DNA from: Humulus lupulus
Lineage: Eukaryota > Streptophyta > Magnoliopsida > Rosales > Cannabaceae
DNA: 64,000 bases
Assembly (NCBI RefSeq): GCF_963169125.1
Contig: NC_084794.1
Coordinates: 93,231,018-93,295,017 of the forward strand
Reading direction: 5' to 3'
Part shown: piece after piece, positions 44,036 through 54,500 of the stretch
Numbering within the stretch: position 1 is the stretch's first letter
Layout of the letters: each line of letters opens with the position of its first letter
Translations under genes and position numbers: made by a program
The notes under the pieces: generated by a model
What the model was told of the DNA's origin: nothing
What the model saw: only the letters and a program-made list of their open reading frames with translations
Database searches by the model: none

Positions 44036-45730
44036 GTCCTTCTGCCAACAGGAGGAACTCAGAGACAGGCTCTGCGGTCAGGGGCCCCCCACGGCATAAC
44101 AATGCACGGGGACCCACCGACCAGCACAAGCCTCCCCCTAACGCTTGGAAAATGCCAGTCCAAGGAGGCAATAGAGGGAATAGTCAGTCGCACCATAGCC
44201 AGCCATGATTCAAAGATGGCCATGGCTACAATGAATCTGACTCTGGCAGAGGAAATGCGGGTCAGAGGAACGAAGAGAGAGGTGGAGGCAGGAGCCCCCC
44301 ACCCAGAGAAGACCGACCTACAGGTCATAACGCTGGGGGGCAGCCCAGGCAGAATAACGTCTTTAGTCAGCTCGGAGCCAGCGAGTAGCGGCGAAGAGAC
44401 AATGATTTGAGGGATGTACTTAATGACCGCCGAGAAAGGCACGATGAGTACATTCCCCCGGCACCAGATGCCCCAGCAATCCCAGAAGTTGTTCAGGCTC
44501 AAATTGATGCCCTGAACCAGGCTGTGCAGCAGCTGGTCAGGGGGCGAACATCCCACATTGAGTACGATCAGAGGAGAGGCACCCTCTTCGCACAAAGGAT
44601 TGTTGTGGCTGAAACCCCCAGTAAGTTCAAGATGCCAACACTGCCAAATTTCGACGGGTATGGAGACCCAGTATCTCATGTTAACAAGTTTAAGATACAA
44701 ATGGACATTCAGAAAGTCTCTAAAGACGCTCGCTGCAGGATCTTCCCAGCAACACTTTCTGCTGCCGCCCAGGAGTGGCTCTTTAAGTTCCCTCCTGCGA
44801 GTATAGTATCCTGGGAAATGTTCGTGAAGGAGTTTTATGGACAGTTCTATGCGGGTCGAGATACACCAGAAAGAGGGGGAGCCCTTGAAGGAATACGTTC
44901 AACTCTTCATTCGAGCTGCCACTAGAGCCAAGACTGTGGGCAATGAAGGTAAGATGATGGCCCTAACTACTGGGGTTAGGCATTATTCACCCCTCTGGAG
45001 TAGCCTCAGAAAGCATGGGGTTAAAAGTACCCAGAAGTTCTTAGATCGAGTTGATCGGTACACCAAGCTCGAGGACGCGATTTCCAACGAAAGGAAATCG
45101 CCAACAAAAGACAAGGGGCCCAAGGAAGAACCTGCCAAAGCCGCCAACAGGTCGAAGCCCAATGGCAAGGACAAAGGCAACGGGAATGGCAATGGTAATG
45201 GTAAGAATGGTGGAAAGCGGGCGAGCAATGAACCCTCGACCTCCGAGAGTAAGCGCCCCAAAGGTAATCGGTATGAATCGAGATTCACCAACTACACTGC
45301 CCTTATTGAAAGCCGAGCTGAGGTCTACCAGGCGACCAGCTCCAGCGTGCCCTACAAACGACCCACACCTATAAGGAAAGATATCTCCAAGAGAGATGCA
45401 ACAAAGTTCTATCGTTTTCACAACAACTATGGACACGACACTAATGAATCTAACCAACTGGAGGACGAAATTGAGTTCCTGATAAGGCAGGGATATTTAA
45501 GAAGATATGTACGAGCTGCGGGAGGTTCTCAACGAGAGGCTCAAGGTGGCAACGAGTCGGCACCTGCACGCCAATGCTTACCACCTTTACAGCCAGCTCC
45601 TGTGGCAGGTACCCTACTCACCATCTGCAGAGGCCCACATCTTGTAGGAGATAGTGGGGAAGTGAGGGAACGATATGCTCAAACCCTGTGCCACGACCAG
45701 GAAATCGAGATGATGAGTGTTGAGGATTGA
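44036..45730 (+). pseudogene. Gag of the plus-strand Tat element (continued)
   Basis: Continues the frame interrupted at 23793 (RPSANRRNSETGSAVRGPPR). It leads into the capsid-like retrotrans_gag region: TPSKFKMPTLPNFDGYGDPV, AAAQEWLFKFPPASIVSWEM and VKEFYGQFYAG. A frameshift near 44860-44890 moves to the next frame (GEPLKEYVQLFIRAATRAKT and on to 45728). In-frame stops near 44206 and 44383 add to the damage. The segment FYRFHNNYGHDTNESNQLED corresponds to the family's CxFHxxxGHxTxxC knuckle with both Cys lost (Tyr, Ser). A glycine/asparagine repeat (GNGNGNGNGKNGG) lies near 45180. It ends at TGA 45728-45730, in the same place as in the minus-strand copy. Confidence 0.85.
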
Positions 45731-46400
45731 GCACCAAAAAAGGCTCGAACAGAGGATGAACTGATCACCTTCTCTGATGACGACGCCCATCACGTGCGAT
45801 TCCCACACTCTGATCCGCTGGTCGTGGACGTAGAAATCGCAAACATAATGGTGAAAAGGGTGTTGGTCGATACAGGAAGTTCGGTCAACATCCTATACAA
45901 GTCTTCGTTGGAAAGGATGAAGTTGTTCGTAAAAGACCTGGAGCCATGCAACCAAACCATTTATTGTTTTTCCGGAGAACGGCTCGCCCCAATAGGGTTG
46001 ATTAGACTCCCAGTCACAGCAGGAACTGCACCTGCTAACAGAACATTACTCACTACTTTTATAGTAGTTGATTGTCCTTCGGCGTACAACGCTGTGATAG
46101 GGAGACCAATCTTGGGCGACCTATGAGTCGTTACCTCTATATGGCACCTCGCTATGAAATTCCCAATGGACGCAGGGGTAGGATGCGTGTTAGGAAACCA
46201 GAGGGAAGCGAGGGAGTGCTACAATGCCTCGATCACTAAGGCAAAGAAGGGTGTATCGAGAGATGCCACCGGAAAGGAGTTGCATATGGCGACTGATGTT
46301 CAGGCCCACTCAGGTGATAATCTCACCAAATAGGGCATTGCCCAAAGTGAGGATAGAGACTTAGATCCTCGCTTTGGGAATTTTGAAGAAGAAGTGGGAC
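45731..46400 (+). pseudogene. Aspartic protease of the plus-strand Tat element
   Basis: Directly after the TGA, in frame: APKKARTEDELITFSDDDAH, HVRFPHSDPLVVDVEIANIM, then VKRVLVDTGSSVNILYKSSL and VIGRPILGDL. The catalytic DTGSS motif is intact. A TGA at about 46124 ends the open stretch, and the linker to RT has further stops (about 46330, 46424, 46537). It would mature Gag-Pol in an active element. Confidence 0.85.
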
Positions 46401-47607
46401 CCATCGAGGACCTTGAAGAGTTCTAACTCGATGAGGAAAATCCGACCAAAGTTGTGAAAGTCGGTAAAAGCTTAGAGACAACAACAAAACAAGCACTGGT
46501 GGAGTTCTTAAGGAGGAACCAGGAGGTCTTTGCCTGATCGCACAAAGGCATGGTCGGGATAGATCCTGCAGTCATCAATCATGTCCTAAACATCGACAAA
46601 AGCTTTCCATTAGTGCAACAAAACAGAAGGCTTCTCGACAAAGATAGATCAAAGGCCTTGAAAGAGGAAGTCGAAAAGCTGAAGGAGAATGGGTTCATCA
46701 GGGTGGCATTTTATCCATCGTGGGTGTCTAATCCCATACTAGTGCCCAAGTTGAATGGCAAGTGGCGTACGTGCGTGGACTTTACAGACCTAAATAAAGC
46801 CTGCCCCAAAGATTGTTTCCCACTCCCAAGGATCGACCAGCTGGTCGATGCCACTGCAGGGCATGAGATCCTCTCATTCATGGATGCATACTCCAGGTAT
46901 AATCAAATTAGTATGCATCCCCTTGATGAGGATCACACTAGCTTTCAGACTGATACAGGGCTCTACTATTACAAGGTGATGCCCTTCGGTTTGAAAAACG
47001 CTAGTGCGACTTACCAGAGACTCGTCAACCACATGTTCAAGGAGCTGATCGGCACAAACATGGAGGTCCATGTCGACGACATGCTGGTTAAGTCAAAGAA
47101 AGCAGAAGGGCATGTAAGGGATTTGCAGGAATGCTTCAACCACCTGAATAAATATCAGATGAAGTTAAATCCCTTTAAATGCTCCTTCGGAGTAGGATCA
47201 GGGAAGTTCTTGGGATTTATAGTTAACTCAAGAGGAATTGAAGCCAATCCCGATAAAATAAAAGCCCTGATCGAGATGAAATCGCCATTGAAGATTAAAG
47301 ATGTTCAAAGCCTGACCGGGAGGATTGCTGCCCTCAGTAGATTCATTTCGAAATCGACAGACAAGTGCGTCCCATTTTTCAATCTACTAAGAGGCAATAA
47401 GAAATTTGAATGGACAGATGAGTGCGAACATGAGTTTCAAGCACTAAAAACACATATGGCGCAACAACCCATCCTGTCAAAGCCAGTTGATAAAGAAACT
47501 TTGTTCATCTACCTGGCAATCACGGAATACGCTGCTATTGTTGTTCTAGTAAGAGAAGAAGAAGGCGTGAAGAAGGCTGTCTACTACGTGAGCAAAAGGT
47601 TGTCTAC
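46401..47607 (+). pseudogene. Reverse transcriptase and start of RNase H, plus-strand Tat element
   Basis: Open from 46550 across the palm: KEEVEKLKENGFIRVAFYPS, WRTCVDFTDLNKACPKDCFP, FMDAYSRYNQISMHPLDEDH, YYYKVMPFGLKNASATYQRL and CSFGVGSGKFLGFIVNSRGI. The catalytic YVDD reads HVDD (NMEVHVDDMLVKSKK), which removes the conserved Tyr. The first Asp (FMDAY) is present. The thumb and start of RNase H follow (ALSRFISKSTDKCVPFFNLL, TLFIYLAITEYAA, KAVYYVSKRLST). At about 47607 it breaks into LTR sequence of the Tekay-type element. The remainder of RNase H (roughly 80-100 codons) is missing, because the second RNase H starts right after that insertion. Confidence 0.9.
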
Positions 47608-48309
47608 TATGTTGGTGACTAGTCATCATGCACCTATCCTGTTTAAGCTAGTGAAAGGCTCACTTATCTATAAAGCCCTGGTGACCCTATCGTCACATGG
47701 CTATTGGGAATAAACCCACCTTAGTGACTATTACAACTGTCACTCTTCTATTTGGGGCTAAAAGCCCTGTATGATTATTATGATCATTGTTTGATGTGTT
47801 ATACTCAACATTACGTGGACTCATTTGCCTGCTTGAATAGGGCTATATCTGTTAGGTGTGTGCCTTATGATTTGATGACATGTTATTACTATTCATGAGC
47901 ATATTAAGTTTTCTTGCTGGGCTTTGGCTCACGGGTGCTATGTGGTATAGGTAAAGGCAAAAGAAAGCTGGACCATCCTTGAGTTGGAGAGCTTAGGTGA
48001 CGATGTGTACATATGCAGCTGCTCGACCACCACGACCGAGGTTTGAAGGGGAACTAGGGTTAAACCCTGTTTTGCTGCTTAGATCGGCTGGTTGTAAATA
48101 TTTTATTGTAATAGACCTTTAAATTATATTTTTGGGATCCCAATGTATATAATAAACGTTCTAATGAAACGTTACATCTTAACCAAAAAATTTAATCCCT
48201 AAACCGCTAATCATACTTAGTTACACGATTTTGGCCAAATGACTCGATTAGGGAGTTTATCACTGTTTATAAGGCACACTGTAACGGTCCCTGGAGTTGG
48301 GGCGTTACA
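47608..48309 (+). repeat. Truncated 5' LTR of the Tekay-type element
   Basis: Corresponds to the last ~700 bp of the family LTR (matches 56,399-56,699 plus 59,301-59,701) and ends GGGGCGTTACA. About 1.9 kb of the LTR start are missing, together with the end of the host element's RNase H. A deletion has therefore removed the left junction. Confidence 0.85.
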
Positions 48310-48325
48310 ACTTTGGTATCAGAGC
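48310..48325 (+). promoter_or_regulatory. Primer-binding site for initiator Met tRNA
   Basis: ACTTTGGTATCAGAGC follows the LTR. TGGTATCAGAGC is the standard initiator-methionine tRNA primer-binding sequence of many plant LTR retrotransposons. Confidence 0.85.
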
Positions 48326-48800
48326 GAGCCAAGGTTTATGGTTCCTGAAGACAAGCTGAGCATGTACACTCGTCACTGAAGACAGCTTCACTTAGGGAAT
48401 GGTAACTATATATGTAGTTATGCGCTTAACTGCTTAAATAGAATGTAAATGCTTTACCTGCACATTGTATTAGGGAGCATGAGATTCTGATAGAGCCTGG
48501 CTCTTGACTATATGATTATATGCTCCGTGAATATATATGGATGTGATTATATGATTACCTGCTCCATGAATATATAACTGTAATATTTGCATGCTGGAGT
48601 TGGAGGCATGGTGTGAAAGTTGGAAGAGCAGGGATTATAATTGATGTATGAATGCCATGGGCATGTTTTTAGCACTGTAGTGATTTGTGATTGTGGTGTG
48701 GTAAGATTGTTCCCGTGGGGAAAGCTCTTGATATGCTCATCAGGATTAATGGGGTAAGTTATTTACTGCAAATTCAATCAGCAGGTTTATATCCAAGGCA
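48326..48800 (+). other. Leader of the Tekay-type element
   Basis: Untranslated leader between primer-binding site and gag; no coding sequence seen. Confidence 0.5.
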
Positions 48801-49207
48801 TATAATGAGGCCCGGTGGTGGTTATAATGAGGCTGGGAGTTACAGCCAGGGTATTAGTTCTTCATCTGCTCCTTTGAATTTTCAGCAGATAGTCACAGAT
48901 TTGCAATCAAGATTGCAAAGGCATGAGGAAGAGATTAGGTGTTTGAAGCAGCAGCAGAATCTGTTGGGGAGCACCTGTTCCTTTGTTATGCCAGGAGTGG
49001 CACCAGCTTCGGCTCAGCCTAGGATTGAGAATAGATGGGAATTTCTCTGTGGAAGATTCCAAGAGTATTACCCTCCAATCTTGAGGGAGGCCTGGATCCA
49101 TTCAGAGTTGAGCAATGGATGGGCATGATCAGTTCCATTCTTGATAGTATGGGGATGGTAGGTCACGATAGGGTGGCTTGTGCGACATTTGTTTTGCGGG
49201 ATGATGC

Positions 49208-51066
49208 TGTTGGGGTTTTATGCCCTAATTAAAACCCAAATTCTTTTTAATCTCATTTTATTATCAATAAAAGAATAGAAATCATTTTTTGACTTGGTCA
49301 ATCACTTTTCTCACATGTTTTATTTTCATGATTATTTGTTTAATATAAACTTCTATTAAATCCCGAGCATATAGCTAATCTTAATTATAGTGACGTAATC
49401 ACAGTGGAATATAAATATGATTATATGTTCAAAATAAGTTAGTCCTAAGATTAGTCAGTGCACTGGATTTACACTAACTTTGCCAATCTACGATATGATC
49501 TACTTACACATTACAGTGTTATGTTCTTTCCAGAACATTAGCAAAGTAGATAAGATCGGATGTATTTGTTACATCGGACAGGACCGATATTGACAGTTGA
49601 TAAGATAAGTAAACATACCGTTATTATCTATTCTAGTCATATCATATAGTTGACCATAGGTCAATTCAATCTCAATTCTGAGTGGTTAGTATTCTAACTG
49701 ATTGTATTATTTGAGTTCTTTGACTTGTTCGTTACCAGCTTACCCTACGGACTAGCCCATACTTACATCTTGGGAACTCGGTAGTATAATTGAGTGGGAG
49801 TGTTAATCATAGATATGAACATCTATAGCTTCTGATGAAGAAGTGAAAAGATAGTTTCCTTTTAGTTTGGTTCAAGGTGTTAAATGATAGAGATCTCATT
49901 TCAGTAATTAAATTAGTTTACTGAAATATCATTTACAAGGAACTAAGTGTTTTAAGGATAAAATACAATGAGGGGTAAAACGGTATTTTAGTCCTATCTC
50001 ATTGTAGACCGTCTATAGAGGATTGAGTGACAATTATGGTTGTAACAATGGATAATTAATAGCGTATCTATATTTGTTATAGAGCATTCTATGAATTCAA
50101 GAGTGCAATTCCAAGTCTATAGTGGAGTCACGAAGAATTAATAAGTTAGTAAATTTATTTGTTAGATTTATGATAACTTATTGGAGCTTGATTTCATAGG
50201 CCCATGGTCCCCATTGTACCTTGGATAAAATCATCTAGATAGTCTCAATTAATTGATTTAATCATCAATTAGAATTATCAAAGTTGACTAGGTCAATTTT
50301 GGATAGTTTCACAGAGTTGTGTAATTTTGAGAAGAAAAGAGAAATTATGGAAAATTTATTAATTAAGATAAATTGGTATCTAAATTAATAAATAAATTTA
50401 AATCAAGGTTCAAATTATAAATAATTAATTTGATAAAGGATTTAAATAATTATTTAATTAATTAAATCAATAGAAAATAATACAGGCCTTGATTTTAAGT
50501 CCAATGGGCTTATAATCAAATGGGAAATTTCACGGGCCTATAGCCCATGATAATTTCAACCTAGGGCTTCAAAATGACTGTTATTTTATTGGTTTTTTAA
50601 TTAAATTAAATGGCCTAATTGAGTCTATAAAAGGAGTGCTTAGAGAGAAGATTTAAGAGACGACAGATAAGTCACAAGTCAGATTTTCTGATAGTTTTAG
50701 ATTCTCTCTAAACACAAGTCCTTTTTCTAAGACACTTTGTTATTTTCTCTTCTTCTCTCTATATCTATCTCATGTGTTGAGAATTGCCCACACTAGTCTA
50801 GGTGGTTCTAAGGATACATTGGAAGATCGTGAAGAAAATAGAAGATCGGTTCAGTTTCTTGATAATACTCTGCGACAGAGAGGATACAAGAGTTAGAGAA
50901 ACTGAAGGAAGGACTCTTAATTCCGTTGCGTATACTGTAAGTATTATATTATTTGTTTCTCTTTGAATTCAATTTTAGAAACATGTTTTAGGCTATCTCG
51001 TATTAATTTGTTTAATATTAGATATACATGAAAATAAATAAAGATCCTGTATAAGCTAATCCAACA
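49208..51066 (+). repeat. Solo LTR (1.86 kb), unassigned family
   Basis: Starts TGTTGGGGTTTTATGCCC and ends GCTAATCCAACA, with perfect 5-bp duplications. There is no internal region, so it is the product of LTR-LTR recombination. Its 3' two-thirds match 7,238-8,303. It contains TATA-like CTATAAAAGGAGTGC near 50626, a likely promoter (CTATAAAAGGAATG in the other copy near 7874). Confidence 0.9.
50625..50640 (+). promoter_or_regulatory. Putative TATA box of the solo LTR
   Basis: GTCTATAAAAGGAGTG, conserved in the copy at 7,238-8,303 as GTCTATAAAAGGAATG. It lies about 75% into the LTR, ahead of a pyrimidine-rich stretch. Confidence 0.55.
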
Positions 51067-51565
51067 GATGCCCAGACGTGGTGGGAAGTAGTATCCCAGA
51101 CACGAGATACAGTTGTGATGGATTGGAAAGAATTTAGGCAGCTGTTCAATGAAAAGTATTATTGTGATGTAGCTAAGACCGCTAAGTTGAATGAGTTTCT
51201 GATTCTCGTTCAAGGTAAGGCAACAGTAGCCGAGTATGTTAATAGATTTGATGGGTTGGCCAAGTTTGCTTTATACATGGTACCCACAGATGTGGCTTGG
51301 AAGGAAAGGTTTATTCGGGGATTGAATCCTGGAATAGTTCGGGGCATTAGAGTTGCCCCAGTGCATGAAGTCTCTACCTATGCCAAGGTGGTAGAGAAGG
51401 CTATTGCTGTCGAGAGCATAAGAAATGAGAAGAAGAGTGCTAGGGAGCACGGAGCTCAGATAGTGGTATCTCCACTTATTAGAGCAAGCAAGAAGAAGAG
51501 CTGGAAGACTTACCCAGAATGCGCTCGATGCAGGAGGCATCATTTGGGAGAATGCCGAGCAAGGG

Positions 51566-52227
51566 CATGTTTCTTATGTGACATGATTGGGCACTTCAAG
51601 AAGGATTGACCAAGGCTAAGAGAAGAAGAGCAAAAGGGGATAGACAGCTCGATTCCGACTCGAGTGTTTATTCCGGGGCAGTCAGAGTCTGAGACTAGTT
51701 CCTCAGGGGTGGCAGGTCAGTTTTCTAGTTCTGATTTCTAAGTTATGCTGATTGGTTTTGGTGCCATGCTGTTCTTAATTTGTTGCATATAGAAAAGCAT
51801 AAAGTTGCTGCACAGGCCATATGGTTGTGTTATGATGAAAATGTGATACTGTATTGGTAATTTAAGAGATCGGGTGAATTATTGTGGAAAGTACTCCATG
51901 TTTCTTATGTGACATGATTGGGCACTTCAAGAAGGATTGACCAAGGCTAAGAGAAGAAGAGCAAAAGGGGATAGACAGCTCGATTCCGACTCGAGTGTTT
52001 ATTCCGGGGCAGTCAGAGTCTGAGACTAGTTCCTCAGGGGTGGCAGGTCAGTTTTCTAGTTCTGATTTCTAAGTTATGCTGATTGGTTTTGGTGCCATGC
52101 TGTTCTTAATTTGTTGCATATAGAAAAGCATAAAGTTGCTGCACAGGCCATATGGTTGTGTTATGATGAAAATGTGATACTGTATTGGTAATTTAAGAGA
52201 TCGGGTGAATTATTGTGGAAAGTACTC
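51566..52227 (+). repeat. Perfect 331-bp tandem duplication
   Basis: 51566-51896 and 51897-52227 read the same, each starting CATGTTTCTTATGTGACATG and ending GAAAGTACTC. The unit spans the gag end and protease start, including the TGA that replaces the knuckle Cys. Confidence 0.92.
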
Positions 52228-54480
52228 CTTAGTGGTTTTGATAAAGTTGGTTATGACTGGCTTTGGTTTAATTTGAGATATGGATTGGTTAAGTAAGTGT
52301 GGGACAATTTTAAATGGCAATGAAAGAATAGTAGATCTTGGGTTTGAGAGTGGAAAACCTTGTGGCAGTTGACGCTGTGCATAGATTTGGTATGCCAATG
52401 ACATCTGTATTGAGAGCTATAATTCTATTGCAGGGGGATGCATAGAACTCTTAGCTAGTGTGGTGGATACCACTTAGATTGTGCCAGTGGGGTCAGGACA
52501 GACTGGATTAGTCTGTGAGTTTCTGGTTGTGCTTCCAGGGGATTTTCCAGGGTTCCTTTATGTGAAAGAGATAGAATGGTGATCGGATCAGTGTCATGGA
52601 TGGAATCAGATTTAAGCACTGTATTGAATGGTTCAGCAACGTTGTAAGAATTAAAGGCTCAGTTAGTGAGTAAGATGGAATTCTTTAAGGTGGATCTTGG
52701 ATCTGGTTAGGACCAATTAGAGATCAAGGAGAAAGTTATATAAAAGATTGTGTTTGTATCAGATAGGAGCACTAGGAGTGTTGAGTTATCTAAGAGGGTA
52801 ACTAATGTTGAGTTGCCTTGTTGAGTCAGATGGACAGAGCATTCAAAGGTTTATTTGAATGGGATATGTGATCGTCTTGGATGATGGTATTGTGGTATTT
52901 TCTTTGCGGAGATTTGCCAAGGTCAAGGAACGCCTCAGAAGGCAAGAGTTTCCTTGGGTAGTAAGGATATCACAGGTGCCTTGGGAAGAGTTTTGAGTCT
53001 TCTTGTAGATCAGAATCAGTTTGTGGATTGTTATGACATCTCAGTAGCAGAGAAAAATAATTGCCTATGCAATATGTTGGTTAAAGGATCTGACCAGAAC
53101 TATAATAGAGTTTCTGGTGGGCCAGGTGGCCAGTTTTATGTTTGAGATTTTCATTTCAGAAATGATCAAAAGGAAAAAGTACTAAGTGAACCACAAATAA
53201 GAAAGATTGAATGGAAAGTCTTAGCTAGATAGTTAATAGTTATGCAGTGTCAGATATGGATTTATTGTGGTATAGGGTCGGATTTGGAATCCGATGGACT
53301 CTAAGATTAATTGGGAGATTTTGGATGAATCTCATGTTATTCTTCTATTCTCTTCATTCAGACATCATGGAAATGTAACAGGATACGAAAGATTTATAGT
53401 GGTGGCTTGAGATGGAGAGGGATGTAGTGGAATGCGTGGTAAATTTCTTAACCTGATAGCAGGTCAAATCAGAATGTCAGAAATCGGTGAGGACATTGTA
53501 GCCTTTGAGTATTTCATAATGGAAATAAGAGAACATAGTGATGGGCTTCGCGGTGGGATTGCCCAGGATAGTGGGTCAATGTGAGTTGGCATTGGGTCAT
53601 TATGGGCCAGTTTATCCAAGTGAGTTCACTTTTATCAGTAAGGATAAGTGAATAGTACAGCCGATCAGTATTCAGATCTCTTTGTGAGAGGAATAGAGCG
53701 CCTTCATGAAACTCAAAGTCTGTCTTATCATATGAAGACTCTATTGCGACTTTCAGGTCTTGGAAGGGATAAGGAAGGCGATGAATATATAGAATAAATT
53801 CAGTACAATTTATTACTCTCAGACTGATGGTAAATCAGAGAGAGAGGGTTATCCAATTATTATTGGAAGAACATCTTATAAGATGAATGAATTAATATAT
53901 ATATACATATCTGAATCTTGAGGTAGTTCAGGGGACTATCAAGATTATTAGAGGGTGAAGCTTGGATGCTCACTTCTCAGAGTAAATGGAAAAGTTTTAC
54001 TGAATTGGAAAAGTAAGAACATGAAGTTCCAAGTAGGAGATTGTATCTTGCTTAAAAGTATCACCATGGAAAGGGGTGAGGAGATAGGGGCAAGTTGAGC
54101 CCTAGAGTAGTATAAAAGTTTGAATCCTGGATTATTTGACAGTTTGAGTTCTGGATAGGACTGGTTAGGTTGACCTTGGATCATCCTTATCTTTGACACT
54201 GTCAGTTGTATACAGTGTATTCTATATTTCCATGCTGAGGACATGGGTTAAAAGAACTCATGAGTTGAGTTATATGAATTTGGGAATTAAGGCTAAGTTA
54301 TCCTATAAGGAATGACCAGTCCAGATGTAAGACAGAAAGAATAAGGTTCTGAGGAGCAAAGTGTACCTTGGGTTAAGGTATGTTGCAGAAACAGTGAGGT
54401 CGAAGGAATGACCTAGGAAACTGGGATCAGTCGTGTGGAATTGATATTCCGGCAGTTCAGATAAATTTCAAGGACGAAAT
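51610..54480 (+). pseudogene. Decayed protease-RT-integrase-chromodomain of the Tekay-type element
   Basis: Many stops and frameshifts, but landmarks remain. The protease motif is degenerate (VMLIGFGA for the family's VLIDSGA; Asp lost) at about 51,741. RT is near 52,680 (FFKVDLGSG, stop, DQLEIKEK) and 52,830-52,900. The integrase end is at about 53,810 (YYSQTDGKSERE), then KNMKFQVGDCILL near 54,015. A chromodomain-like tail lies near 54,230-54,430. The order and the tail fit a chromovirus of the Tekay type. No single domain is intact. Confidence 0.75.
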
Positions 54481-54500
54481 TTCTATAAGGAAGGGATAGT
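54455..54500 (+). promoter_or_regulatory. Polypurine-tract region of the Tekay-type element
   Basis: TTTCAAGGACGAAATTTCTA, then AAGGAAGGGATAGT, just before the 3' LTR start TGTAATGCCC. GGACGAAATTTC is a usual landmark before the 3' LTR of Tekay/Del elements. Confidence 0.75.

Larger units (their letters stand above)
49203..51071. repeat. Target-site duplications GATGC around the solo LTR
   Basis: GATGC at 49203-49207 and again at 51067-51071 directly flank the LTR; removing the LTR and one copy rejoins the gag frame (RDDA / QTWW). Confidence 0.9.
48801..51606 (+). pseudogene. Gag of the Tekay-type chromovirus, split by a solo LTR
   Basis: The N-terminal part near 48811-49030 contains RHEEEIRCLKQQQNLLGST. 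The capsid region is at 49040-49207 (EQWMGMISSILDSMGMVGHD, RVACATFVLRDDA). The LTR at 49,208-51,066 interrupts it, and coding resumes at 51,072 (QTWWEVVSQTRDT, VMDWKEFRQLFNEKYY, ATVAEYVNRFDGLAKFALYM, ERFIRGLNPGIVRGIRV). The end has a zinc-knuckle-like region, CARCRRHHLGECRARACFLC and DMIGHFKKD, where TGA replaces the last Cys codon of the knuckle (51607-51609). LW..YY.D retrotrans_gag features are typical. Frame and stops upstream of 49035 are damaged. Confidence 0.85.

Noticed and set aside
44059..45457. Long minus-strand ORFs opposite gag
   Set aside because: Shadows of the GC-richer gag coding strand; no family motifs.
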